From the NCBI GenBank assembly GCA_039184865.1, contig JBCDAV010000006.1:124001-188000 (forward strand): 64,000 bases of DNA, in the 5' to 3' direction. The first letter of the stretch is position 1, and each line of letters opens with the position of its first letter. The notes under the pieces are model-generated. The model was not told where the DNA came from. It saw nothing but the letters and a program-made list of their open reading frames with translations, and ran no database searches. The stretch is from Thermohalobaculum sp039184865. GTDB taxonomy: Bacteria; Pseudomonadota; Alphaproteobacteria; Rhodobacterales; Rhodobacteraceae. The translations under genes were made by a program, and so were the position numbers. Positions 43,988-52,172 of the stretch are shown piece by piece.

Positions 43988-44469
43988 GAGAACACGCCCA
44001 GCACGACATACGAGTCGAGATCGGGCGTCTGGCCGTTTACGACCCGATCGCCGGTCTTGATCCAGGCGTGCGCGGTCATGCCATCCGAGCCGATGCGGGA
44101 GGCGGGTTGCTCCAGGACAGAATCCGGGGCGCTCTTTCCGGGGATCACTCCGAGAACGACGGTCGACGGGATGTGCCGCCGCCGCAGCATCCTGCGGACC
44201 GCCAGGACCTGTTGGAGACAGACAGCACGAAACGGCATCATTCTTGCGGTGAGCGCGACGACATGTCCGATTGCGGCGGCGCGGTCCTGTTGCGCCGACT
44301 GAGCCTCGATCGGGCGCCCCTCGAGTTCGCCCATCAGACGGGTGAAATGACGCGCGGATCCCAGCGTATTGAGACGGGCGAGGACAAGCTCAAAGGCCGC
44401 TTCGACGGACAGAAGCTTGCGCGAGACGGGGGCAGATAGAAATCGGCTGAGGCGCGGCCGGTCCGGCAC
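43984..44469 (-). CDS. Lasso peptide leader protease (transglutaminase-like, B2)
   Basis: This roughly 161-residue protein has the cysteine protease triad of lasso B2 enzymes: Cys in 'FRAVCLQQVLAVRRML', His in 'MTAHAWIKTGDRVVNG' and Asp in 'TPDLDSYVVLGVF'. It removes the leader ahead of ring closure. The GTG at 44469, one base after the B1 stop and behind GTGGAG, is the best start; an ATG-type start at 44508 would overlap B1 by 38 bp. Confidence 0.9.
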   Translation of the reverse strand: MPDRPRLSRFLSAPVSRKLLSVEAAFELVLARLNTLGSARHFTRLMGELEGRPIEAQSAQQDRAAAIGHVVALTARMMPFRAVCLQQVLAVRRMLRRRHIPSTVVLGVIPGKSAPDSVLEQPASRIGSDGMTAHAWIKTGDRVVNGQTPDLDSYVVLGVFS

Positions 44470-44470
44470 G

Positions 44471-44752
44471 TCAGTGCTCCACGACAAGTCCGTTATCGTG
44501 CAGCTCACGCACGAACGAGAGGACCTGCGTCTGACAAGCGGCAGGATCGACTTCGTACTCCAGCAAAAGCCGGTCGATGATCCCCTGGATCGTCATCGGC
44601 TGCTCCAGCAATTCCCAGATCCGGTTTGCAGACGCATCGACTGAGAAATATTTCCCCTGCTCGACGCTCATCATCATGGTTTGAGACCCGACACGCGTCT
44701 CAACATGCTCGGATCCTCGTCCGACCATTGATTGCAGTGTCAGCTCAGGCAT
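44471..44752 (-). CDS. Lasso peptide RRE protein (PqqD-like, B1)
   Basis: This 93-residue protein matches the PqqD fold: 'MMMSVEQGKYFSVDASANRI', then 'IWELLEQPMTIQGIIDRLL', and a C-terminal winged-helix-like part ending 'LHDNGLVVEH'. As the RiPP recognition element it binds the leader of the precursor and presents it to the B2 protease. The ATG at 44752 has GGAG five bases upstream; a GTG at 44758 is also possible. It lies 93 bp after the precursor gene. Confidence 0.9.
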   Translation of the reverse strand: MPELTLQSMVGRGSEHVETRVGSQTMMMSVEQGKYFSVDASANRIWELLEQPMTIQGIIDRLLLEYEVDPAACQTQVLSFVRELHDNGLVVEH

Positions 44753-44845
44753 TGTCACTCCAGCTCCGGGTGTGACGATCGTAACTCAAATGATATTAAG
44801 TATCTACTTCGTGCAAATCAGGCCGGCTGTCCGCCGGACCTATTT

Positions 44846-44983
44846 TCAGGAAGGACCGCCGTTCAAGCCAAACCCGTCCGGAAGCTCCGAAGGAAATTCG
44901 GAATCCTTGCCGGCTGTCGTGGCGATCTTGACACTCTTCAACTCAGGCGCCGTCCACGCTGCGCGTGCCGCATTCTCGTTCAT
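44846..44983 (-). CDS. Lasso peptide precursor (A)
   Basis: This is a 45-residue precursor. The leader (residues 1-24) holds WTAPEL at 10-15, the W/Y-x2-P-x-L motif read by the RRE protein, and Thr23 at the -2 position that B2 proteases need. The core begins at Gly25. The ring is GKDSEFPSE, with Glu33 at core position 9; the tail is LPDGFGLNGGPS. Glu33 is the only acid at core positions 7-9, so a nine-residue Gly1-Glu9 ring is predicted. The last residue is Ser, the site for the cluster kinase. GGGG lies nine bases before the ATG. Reading further upstream in frame (to 45118) gives residues unlike a leader. Confidence 0.88.
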   Translation of the reverse strand: MNENAARAAWTAPELKSVKIATTAGKDSEFPSELPDGFGLNGGPS

Positions 44984-45229
44984 ATCTACCCCGATCTCAC
45001 CATCATGTGCGGGCGCAACATACTCCGCAACCCGCTGAGCAATCAAGCTGTTTGCTTCCAAAATGCGAAAACTCGGTAAAGTTTCAAGATTGAGAGGAGA
45101 GATCTCCCAGTTCAGCAACGTCCGGTTGAAGCGCCGACTATTTCTTCAGGCATAATGCCAGATATTTCTCCCTTTTGCACGATTGAACGGGCAACAAATC
45201 GGACAGTCTCGATTTCAGGGAGTCATCAG
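44984..45229. promoter_or_regulatory. Divergent promoter region between the lasso operon and a HAD gene
   Basis: These 246 bases separate the lasso precursor (minus) from a HAD hydrolase gene (plus). On the minus strand TTGATT and TATGTT occur 18 bases apart about 24 bases before the precursor start, a possible weak promoter. No known operator was recognised. Confidence 0.35.
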
Positions 45230-45955
45230 ATGCCAGAATCGTTACTGCGCGGGCTGCTGTTCGACAAGGACGGAACGCTGTTCGATTTCGCGGCGAGCTG
45301 GGCCGTCGTCGTCGAGCAAACCCTGCGCTCGGTCTCGCGTTCGGAGGCTGAAGCGGACAGCATGGCGACGGATGTCGGATACAACCGGAGATCCCGAACG
45401 TTTGTGCCGGGATCGCCAATCGTGGCCGGTGCCATCGACGAGTTTTCGGCGATCTGGGCACGCCGTCGCCCGGACCTTGGGGCCGAACGGATCGAGATAC
45501 TCGCCAACGAAATTGTCGATGTCGCGGTCGAGGGCGGAAACCTCGTGCCTGCGGTAGCGGATCTGGCCGCACTGCTGCGCGACTTGCGTGCAGCCGGGTA
45601 CTTCCTCGGTGTCGCGACCCACGATTCAGAGGCCGCGACCTTGGTCCAGCTTTCGCAATACGATGCGGTCGATCTCTTCGATTTCATAGCAGGCTACGAC
45701 AGTGGTCACGGGTTGAAGCCCGGTCCAGGCATGATGCACGCCTTTTGCCGCAAGACCGGGCTGCACCCCGCCGAGTGCGCGATGATCGGCGACAGCACGC
45801 ACGATCTCGGGGTCAAGGCGTCATCCGACGCGGCGCTGGCAATCGGCGTGCTGACGGGGCCGGCGGCACGCGCGGACCTCGAACCCCATGCCGACCACGT
45901 AATCGAATCCATCGCGCTTCTTCCCGAGTTGTTGTCGTCCTTGCGTCAGGCGTAG
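45230..45955 (+). CDS. HAD-family hydrolase, phosphoglycolate phosphatase-like
   Basis: This 241-residue protein has HAD motif I 'LLFDKDGTLFDF' (nucleophile Asp) at residues 9-20, motif II in 'GVATHDSEAAT', a Lys in the 'GHGLKPGPGMM' region and motif IV 'MIGDSTHDLGVKASSDA'. It resembles Gph-type phosphatases. GGGAG precedes the ATG at 45230. It diverges from the lasso operon; nothing ties it to that pathway. Confidence 0.88.
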   Translation: MPESLLRGLLFDKDGTLFDFAASWAVVVEQTLRSVSRSEAEADSMATDVGYNRRSRTFVPGSPIVAGAIDEFSAIWARRRPDLGAERIEILANEIVDVAVEGGNLVPAVADLAALLRDLRAAGYFLGVATHDSEAATLVQLSQYDAVDLFDFIAGYDSGHGLKPGPGMMHAFCRKTGLHPAECAMIGDSTHDLGVKASSDAALAIGVLTGPAARADLEPHADHVIESIALLPELLSSLRQA

Positions 45956-46066
45956 ACGGCCGCATGCGGGCACGACAGATTTGCGACATCAGGTGACGCT
46001 TCGGGGTGCGACTCCGTCGGTCGCGTGGTCGCAGTCTGTCCGTCGGGTCAACAGGAGCGCGGCGAG

Positions 46067-47632
46067 ATGAACGAAGCACTTCCGAGGCGGCGGCGCGGTG
46101 GCGGCAGGGCCGGGAACGTCCGGCGAGGCGGCTCGGCGATCGACCAGTTGGATTGGCACATCCCGCAGATCTCCGATTCGCCGACCGAGCCGCTGACCGA
46201 AGAGGGCGTCGCCGCGATCCACGATGCGGCGATGCGAATTCTCGAAGAGATCGGCATCGATTTCCTCCACGACGGCGCCCGCAAGCGGTTGAAGGAAGCC
46301 GGCGCTGACGTGACCGACGGTGAGGAGCGCGTCCGGATGGACCGCGCGATGGTCATGGATCTCGTCGCGAAGGCCCCCGAACAGTTCACGCTGACGCCGC
46401 GCAATCCGGAGCGGCAGGTGACCATCGGCGGGAATCATCAGGTCTACGTCAACGTGTCGTCGCCGCCATCCTGTTCGGATCTCGACCGGGGCCGGCGTTC
46501 GGGCGACCGCGAGAGTTTTCGCGATCTCATCAAGCTCTCGCAGTACTTCAACTGCATCCATCTCGTCGGCGGCTATCCGGTCGAGCCGGTCGATGTGCAT
46601 CCCTCGATCCGCCATCTCGACTGCATCCACGACAAGCTGCTTCTGACCGACAAGGTGATCCACACCTATTCGCTGGGTGTCGAACGGGTCGAAGATACGA
46701 TGGAGATGATCCGGATTGGCGGTGGCCTGACCCATGAGGAATTCGAGGCGACGCCGAGGATGTACACCAACATCAACTCGACATCACCGCTGAAGCATGA
46801 CTGGCCGATGCTGGACGGCGCCATGCGGCTGGCTGAACGCGGCCAGATGGTCACCGTGACGCCATTTACGCTTTCCGGGGCCATGGCGCCGGTCACTTTG
46901 GCCGGCGCGATCGCTCAACAAACGGCTGAAGCATTGGCCGCTATCGCTTTGCTCCAGCATATAAAACCTGGCTGCCCTGTCGTGATGGGATCGTTCACCT
47001 CCAACGTCGACATGAAGTCCGGTGCGCCCGCGTTCGGGACGCCGGAGTACATGCGTGCGACGCAGATGTCCGGCCAGATGGCGCGCCACTACGCCCTGCC
47101 GCTCCGGTCGTCCAATGCCTGTGCCGCAAACGCGCCCGACGCTCAGGCCGCCTGGGAGTCGGCGTTCTCGCTCTGGGCGTGCGTCTCGTCGCGAACGAAC
47201 ATCGTCTACCATGCCGCAGGCTGGCTCGAGGGCGGTCTGTGCGCGTCCTACGAGAAATTCGTGATGGATTGCGAGACGCTGCAACAGATGTCGCGCTATA
47301 TGCGCCCGGTCTCGGTCACTGAGGACGATCTGGCGGTCGACGCGATTGCCGAGGTCGACGCGATGCCCGAGGCGCAGCGCCATTTCCTCGGCGCGCAACA
47401 CACGATGGATCGTTACGAGACCGCCTTCTACAAACCGTTCCTGTCGAACTGGGACAGTTATCAGGCCTGGGAGAACGCCGGATCGCAGCGCACGCCCCAA
47501 CGTGCGAACAGGATCTGGAAGCAGATTCTCGCGGAGTTCGAAGCGCCGGCGATGGATCCGGCGATTGCCGAGGAATTGTCCGAGTTCGTCGAGCGCCGCA
47601 AAGCTGAGGGCGGCGCGCCAACGGATTTCTAG
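46067..47632 (+). CDS. Non-pyrrolysine trimethylamine methyltransferase (MttB) family protein
   Basis: This 521-residue protein belongs to the MttB superfamily, whose members move a methyl group from a quaternary amine to a corrinoid protein. Segments such as 'DAAMRILEEIGIDFLHDGAR' near residue 50 and 'TPFTLSGAMAPVTLAGAIAQ' near residue 265 fit the family. The frame has no internal TAG, so it is a non-pyrrolysine member like glycine betaine or other betaine methyltransferases. It heads a set with an Fe-alcohol dehydrogenase and a 3-hydroxyacid dehydrogenase. No corrinoid protein gene is adjacent. AGGAG lies 11 bases upstream of the ATG. Confidence 0.88.
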   Translation: MNEALPRRRRGGGRAGNVRRGGSAIDQLDWHIPQISDSPTEPLTEEGVAAIHDAAMRILEEIGIDFLHDGARKRLKEAGADVTDGEERVRMDRAMVMDLVAKAPEQFTLTPRNPERQVTIGGNHQVYVNVSSPPSCSDLDRGRRSGDRESFRDLIKLSQYFNCIHLVGGYPVEPVDVHPSIRHLDCIHDKLLLTDKVIHTYSLGVERVEDTMEMIRIGGGLTHEEFEATPRMYTNINSTSPLKHDWPMLDGAMRLAERGQMVTVTPFTLSGAMAPVTLAGAIAQQTAEALAAIALLQHIKPGCPVVMGSFTSNVDMKSGAPAFGTPEYMRATQMSGQMARHYALPLRSSNACAANAPDAQAAWESAFSLWACVSSRTNIVYHAAGWLEGGLCASYEKFVMDCETLQQMSRYMRPVSVTEDDLAVDAIAEVDAMPEAQRHFLGAQHTMDRYETAFYKPFLSNWDSYQAWENAGSQRTPQRANRIWKQILAEFEAPAMDPAIAEELSEFVERRKAEGGAPTDF

Positions 47633-47730
47633 GAAAGTTACGTAACGTTCCCCTCTGGACGTCGCATTTGGACGTCTATTGAACACCACGTCGTGTAAAT
47701 AGCGGCGCCGGGTGAATGCGCGAGGGTAAC

Positions 47731-48903
47731 ATGCAGGCATTTGACGCAGGACGCGTGCCGCCGATCAGTTTTGGCGCCGGGCGTCTCGGGGACGTTATCG
47801 GAATAGCTGAAAATCTCGGCGGCGGCCCGGTTCTGGTGATCTCCGACAGGATCCTTGCGGATCTCGGCGTGACTGCCCGGCTGGAAAAGGCCGCCCAAGA
47901 GGTCGGGATTGCGCTTGAGACGGCCGCAGATGTTTCCGGCGAGCCGAAGGATACACTGGTTGACGAGATAGCCGAGCGCGCGCGCGCGCTTAGTGCAAGG
48001 GTTGTCGTCGGGCTCGGCGGCGGTGCGGCGATGGATACGGCGAAGCTCGTGGCGGCGATTGCCCGCAGCGAGGAGCCCGCGATTCATTACGGGCTCTGCG
48101 CAAATCCCTATCCTGTGGATCGTCTGCCAGCGATCGCGGTGCCGACCACGGCGGGAACAGGCTCCGAGGTGACCCGCACGTCGATCGTCTCGACCCGCGA
48201 GGGCAACAAGTACTGGTACTGGGGCGAAGAGCTGATGTTCGCCCACGCGGTCCTCGACCCGGAACTGACGGTCAGTCTTCCGCCGCACGTCACGGCCTGG
48301 ACCGGGATGGATGCCGTGGCCCACGCGCTGGAGGCGACGACCTCGCGAAAGTCCAATGCCGTCGGGCAGGCCTACGGTATTCAGGCACTGGAGATGCTGA
48401 CGGAGTTTCTTCCGAAGGCCGTCAAGGACGGGGCGGATATAGAGGTCCGCGCCAAGGTTCTCTGGGCGTCAACCCTCGCCGGTCTCGCCCTGCACAACTG
48501 CAATACGCATATGGGTCATAACATCAGCCACGCACTAGGGTCGCTGGCGCCGGTCCACCACGGTCTTGCCAGCGCGCTGGCGCTTGAAGTCACGCTGCCT
48601 GAGCTGATTTCGCGCCCGGAAGGCCGCGAGAACTATGCCCGTGCAGCGGCAGCTCTCGGAAGCGCTGGCTACGCCGCGTCCTTGCCCGAGGCGTTTTCGC
48701 GGCTGATGCGCAACTGCGGAATCCCGTCGGAATTGCCGGCAGCGTGCATCTCGATTTCTGCGGCGCATCTCGCCGAGCACATGAAGAACGATTACAACAT
48801 CGGCATGGCGCGCAACGCGCCCTGCGATCTGTCGGACGGCGATCTCGACGCATTCGCCGAGGCAATGCTCGGATTGCCGCAAGCGGCCGAGCGCGCGGCA
48901 TGA
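47731..48903 (+). CDS. Iron-containing alcohol dehydrogenase
   Basis: This 390-residue group III (Fe-type) alcohol dehydrogenase shows the NAD-binding 'VVGLGGGAAMDTAKLVA' near residue 93, 'PTTAGTGSEVTRTSIVS' near residue 140, and metal ligands in 'GMDAVAHALEATTS' and 'NTHMGHNISHALG...HHG' near residues 195-275. The substrate alcohol is unknown. The ATG at 47731 follows GAGGG; one at 47716 is possible. Its stop overlaps the next start (ATGA). Confidence 0.92.
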   Translation: MQAFDAGRVPPISFGAGRLGDVIGIAENLGGGPVLVISDRILADLGVTARLEKAAQEVGIALETAADVSGEPKDTLVDEIAERARALSARVVVGLGGGAAMDTAKLVAAIARSEEPAIHYGLCANPYPVDRLPAIAVPTTAGTGSEVTRTSIVSTREGNKYWYWGEELMFAHAVLDPELTVSLPPHVTAWTGMDAVAHALEATTSRKSNAVGQAYGIQALEMLTEFLPKAVKDGADIEVRAKVLWASTLAGLALHNCNTHMGHNISHALGSLAPVHHGLASALALEVTLPELISRPEGRENYARAAAALGSAGYAASLPEAFSRLMRNCGIPSELPAACISISAAHLAEHMKNDYNIGMARNAPCDLSDGDLDAFAEAMLGLPQAAERAA

Positions 48904-49850
48904 AGATAGGGTTCATCGGCCTCGGGAATGTCGGGGCCAAGCTGGCCGGTTCGCTCCTGCGCAACGGACACGATCTCACGGTTCGCGATCTCGACGAGGC
49001 CGCTTTGCAAGGTTTCCTGGATCAGGGCGCGCACCGCGGCGAAAGCCCGGCGGCAATGGCGCGCGACTGCGATCTCGTGATCACCTGTCTGCCCTCGCCG
49101 GCGATTTCGGCGGCGGTGATGGAAGCCGAGGACGGTGCCCTCGCCGGCCTCACGCCGGGCACGATCTGGGCCGAGATGTCGACAACGGACGAGAGCGAGG
49201 TCCGCCGGCTCGGCGAAAAGGTCACCGCTGCGTGCGGTGAGCCGGTTGACTGTCCGGTTTCGGGCGGTTGCCACCGTGCGGCGACAGGCAACATCTCAAT
49301 TTTCGCCGGGTGCGAGCGCGCGACGTTCGAGAGGATGCTGCCTGTCCTGACAACGATGGGACGACGCATCCTGCACACCGGGCCGCTCGGGTCGGCTTCG
49401 ATTCTCAAGGTCGTCACGAACTATCTCGCAACTGCCAACCTGATCAGCTGTGCCGAGGCCCTCGTGGTCTCAAAGGCCGCCGGAATGGATCTGAATACGG
49501 CTTTCGAAGCGATCCGGATCTCGTCGGGCAACTCCTTCGTGCACGAAACCGAAAGCCAGGTAATCCTGAACGGCTCACGGGACATCTCGTTCACCATGGA
49601 TCTCGTTGCCAAGGACATCGGACTGTTTCAAGCGGTTGCCGACCGCGCCGGGGTGCCGCTGGAACTCAACCCGAAGATGATCGAGATCTTTCAGGATGGT
49701 ATCGGCCGCTACGGTCCGCGCGAACTGAGCCCGAACATCATAAGGCGCCTCGAGGACGCCACCGGCCTCGACATTACGGCCCCCGGGTTCCCGCCGGAAA
49801 TGCTCGACGATGAACCGGAGGAAGCAGGTTACGAAGTGATCCCGCGCTGA
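48900..49850 (+). CDS. NAD(P)-dependent 3-hydroxyisobutyrate dehydrogenase-family oxidoreductase
   Basis: This 316-residue beta-hydroxyacid dehydrogenase begins with the Rossmann loop 'IGFIGLGNVGAKLAGSL'. It has the substrate loop 'DCPVSGGCHRAATGNISIF' near residue 117 and the catalytic Lys in 'SASILKVVTNYLATANLI' near residue 168. It may act on a hydroxyacid or aldehyde acid made in the same pathway as the preceding two enzymes. The start lies in a 4-bp overlap with the alcohol dehydrogenase gene. Confidence 0.92.
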   Translation: MKIGFIGLGNVGAKLAGSLLRNGHDLTVRDLDEAALQGFLDQGAHRGESPAAMARDCDLVITCLPSPAISAAVMEAEDGALAGLTPGTIWAEMSTTDESEVRRLGEKVTAACGEPVDCPVSGGCHRAATGNISIFAGCERATFERMLPVLTTMGRRILHTGPLGSASILKVVTNYLATANLISCAEALVVSKAAGMDLNTAFEAIRISSGNSFVHETESQVILNGSRDISFTMDLVAKDIGLFQAVADRAGVPLELNPKMIEIFQDGIGRYGPRELSPNIIRRLEDATGLDITAPGFPPEMLDDEPEEAGYEVIPR

Positions 49851-49902
49851 ACCTCGTTCAAAGCAGGAATTTCTTCACGCCTCCCGGCTATCACTCGCCT
49901 AT

Positions 49903-51036
49903 GTGATAGTGTTCTGGGAGCCCGGTTTGCGAGACGCCGACTGGCATCTGTTCGATCTCGTCGCGCATCCGGTCTTCGTGCTTGTCGCAGACGAAGACGG
50001 AATCCCGCGCTATCGTGGTTTCAACAAGTTCGCCTGTAACGTCCTCGGCCGCGACGAGGCTGAGGTGATCGGCAAGACTGCGCGTGAGATCTATTCCGGT
50101 CGGCTCGGTGAGATTGCCTATCAGCATCACGTCGAAGCCTTCCGCTCGGGGATGCCCCGAAGCTACGAGCTGTCGTTGCCGATCAGTTCGTTGCCCCGGC
50201 GGATCTGCACCACGCTCGAACCCTACCGCGATGAGAGCAACCGTGTCACAGCCTTCGTCGGCAGTTCCGAGGATGTGACAGGCGGCGACATCGTGCGCGA
50301 GATCGAGACCGATCTCGACATGATGACGCGGGAGATGGAGGATTTCGTCAGCCTCGCAGCGCATGATCTGAGATCGCCGATCACTCAGGTGCATGCCATC
50401 GCCGATCTTTTGCGGGAAGATTTCAAGGACCTCGGCGATGGCAAGATCGAACTGATCGACCTTCTTGAAGATGTCGGCGCAAAGGCGATGGAACTGATCT
50501 CCGATGTCCTTTCCCATGCGCAGGCGACGTCGACTCGCCAGCAGATCATGGAATTCGATCTTGCAGCACTCTGCCGCGATCTGCTCGTGATGCTCGATCC
50601 GCTCGATCAATGTGTCTGTGAAGTCGGGGAGACCTGGATCTACGGCGACCGCAATGCGACGCAGATCGTCCTGCGCAATCTTATCGACAACGCCCTAAAG
50701 CATGCGCGGCCCAACGCTGATGCGATCGCGCTGTCGGGTGAGCCTGCGCAACCCGTGCAACTCAATGTACTCGCTACGACCGGCGTGGACGGGATGATCA
50801 ACATCCAGATCCGCGACAGTGGCGCGGGGTTTAGCGGCTCGACCCTGAAGTTTCTCGGTGGTGGCGACTTCTCTCCGGACAGCGGCTTCGGACTGCTCGG
50901 CGTGCGGCGGCTCATCCGGGCGCGCGGGGGGTCGCTGACGGCGATGAACGCAGGCAACGGAAAGGGGGCGATCGTCGCGTTCTCGCTTCCGGGTCGGTTG
51001 TTCGAGGGCCGGGCCTGCGCGCTCGCGCACGGATGA
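49903..51036 (+). CDS. PAS-domain sensor histidine kinase
   Basis: This roughly 377-residue kinase has an N-terminal PAS domain (residues 15-130; 'FNKFACNVLGRDEAEVIGKT'). The HisKA H-box 'LAAHDLRSPITQVHAIADLL' is near residue 150, followed by the N-box 'LRNLIDNALKHARP' near residue 265 and G-boxes 'IRDSGAGFSGS' and 'SGFGLLGVRRLIRARGG'. It has no membrane segment, so it is probably cytoplasmic. The start codon is a GTG at 49903 (or 49909) with no clear ribosome site. No response regulator lies next to it. Confidence 0.88.
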   Translation: MIVFWEPGLRDADWHLFDLVAHPVFVLVADEDGIPRYRGFNKFACNVLGRDEAEVIGKTAREIYSGRLGEIAYQHHVEAFRSGMPRSYELSLPISSLPRRICTTLEPYRDESNRVTAFVGSSEDVTGGDIVREIETDLDMMTREMEDFVSLAAHDLRSPITQVHAIADLLREDFKDLGDGKIELIDLLEDVGAKAMELISDVLSHAQATSTRQQIMEFDLAALCRDLLVMLDPLDQCVCEVGETWIYGDRNATQIVLRNLIDNALKHARPNADAIALSGEPAQPVQLNVLATTGVDGMINIQIRDSGAGFSGSTLKFLGGGDFSPDSGFGLLGVRRLIRARGGSLTAMNAGNGKGAIVAFSLPGRLFEGRACALAHG

Positions 51037-51143
51037 TCTGCGCATGATCCTTGCGAAGGACGTTAAAGTCTTTTCGTGTTGATGCGGCTTCCGCTTCTCA
51101 CGGCACGCTCTACCTTTGCCTCCGAACCGAAAAGGAGGTTGTC

Positions 51144-52073
51144 ATGAGCTGGAGCCCCGCGCTCGATCCGCATTGCCCGACCGGCGAAGAAGTCGATCTC
51201 GTCGACACCCTGATCATTCCGCGCGCCAGGGATCTCGGCGGGTTCGAGGTGCGCCGCGCGCTGCCGGCGCCGAAGCGTCAGATGGTCGGGCCGTTCATCT
51301 TCTTCGATCAGATGGGGCCCGCCGAGTTCCTGCCGACACGCGGTCTCGGCGTTCGCCCGCATCCGCATATAGGGCTCGCCACGATCAGCTATCTCTACCG
51401 TGGCCGGATGCATCACCGCGATTCGCTCGGGACCGACCAGTGGATCGAACCGGGGGCCGTGAACTGGATGGTTGCCGGGAACGGCATCACCCATTCCGAG
51501 CGCACCGATGATGAGACACAGGTCGAACCGATGCCCTTCTTTGGAATTCAGACATGGGTCGCGCTGCCCGACGCGGCCGAGGAAACGGCACCGCTGTTCC
51601 AGCATGTCCCCTCGGCGGATCTCCCGGTGATCGAGGGCGATGGCAAGCAGGTGCGCCTGATCCTTGGCAGCGCTTACGGCGAGACGGCGCCCGTCCAGAC
51701 ATTCTCGGACATGTTCTACGGAGATGTCGCGCTGGAGGCCGGTGCGGCGCTGCCCCTGCCGGACGACCACGAAGACAGAGGGCTCTACGTCATCGAGGGA
51801 ACAGTCAAAATCGGCTCGGACACGTTCGAATCGGGCCAGATGATGGTGTTCCGTCCGGGCGATAGGATCACGGTCCGGGCGCTGACCGACGCGCGGCTGA
51901 TGATCCTCGGCGGCGAGACGCTGAACGGGCCTCGTTATATCTGGTGGAACTTCGTCGCGTCCTCGCATGAAAAGATCGAGGCGGCCAAGGAGGCATGGCG
52001 CGAGGGTGACTGGCAGCATGGCCGTTTCCAACTGCCGCCGAACGACCGGGCGGAGTTTATTCCGCTTCCCTGA
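51144..52073 (+). CDS. Pirin family protein
   Basis: This 309-residue bicupin protein has the pirin metal site in 'GVRPHPHIGLATISYLYRG' near residue 70 (two His) and 'HRDSLGTDQWIEPGAVNWM' near residue 92, followed by 'GITHSERT'. Bacterial pirins act as quercetinases or regulators of metabolic enzymes; which applies here is open. A strong AAGGAGG lies before the ATG at 51144. Confidence 0.92.
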   Translation: MSWSPALDPHCPTGEEVDLVDTLIIPRARDLGGFEVRRALPAPKRQMVGPFIFFDQMGPAEFLPTRGLGVRPHPHIGLATISYLYRGRMHHRDSLGTDQWIEPGAVNWMVAGNGITHSERTDDETQVEPMPFFGIQTWVALPDAAEETAPLFQHVPSADLPVIEGDGKQVRLILGSAYGETAPVQTFSDMFYGDVALEAGAALPLPDDHEDRGLYVIEGTVKIGSDTFESGQMMVFRPGDRITVRALTDARLMILGGETLNGPRYIWWNFVASSHEKIEAAKEAWREGDWQHGRFQLPPNDRAEFIPLP

Positions 52074-52172
52074 CTTCAAGGCAAAAGTCCGTTCTCACCG
52101 CGGTCGGCCATGGCCCTTCGGGCGCTCGCCGACTAGGCTCGGCCCGGACCAAAAAAGATCGGGAGGAACACC

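Noticed and set aside
44984..45118. Longer lasso precursor starting at 45118
   Set aside because: The extra 45 residues do not resemble a lasso leader, and the ATG at 44983 has a purine-rich site and gives a leader of normal length.
46067..47632. Pyrrolysine-containing trimethylamine methyltransferase
   Set aside because: The reading frame has no internal TAG, and no pyl genes are present, so it is a non-pyrrolysine family member.
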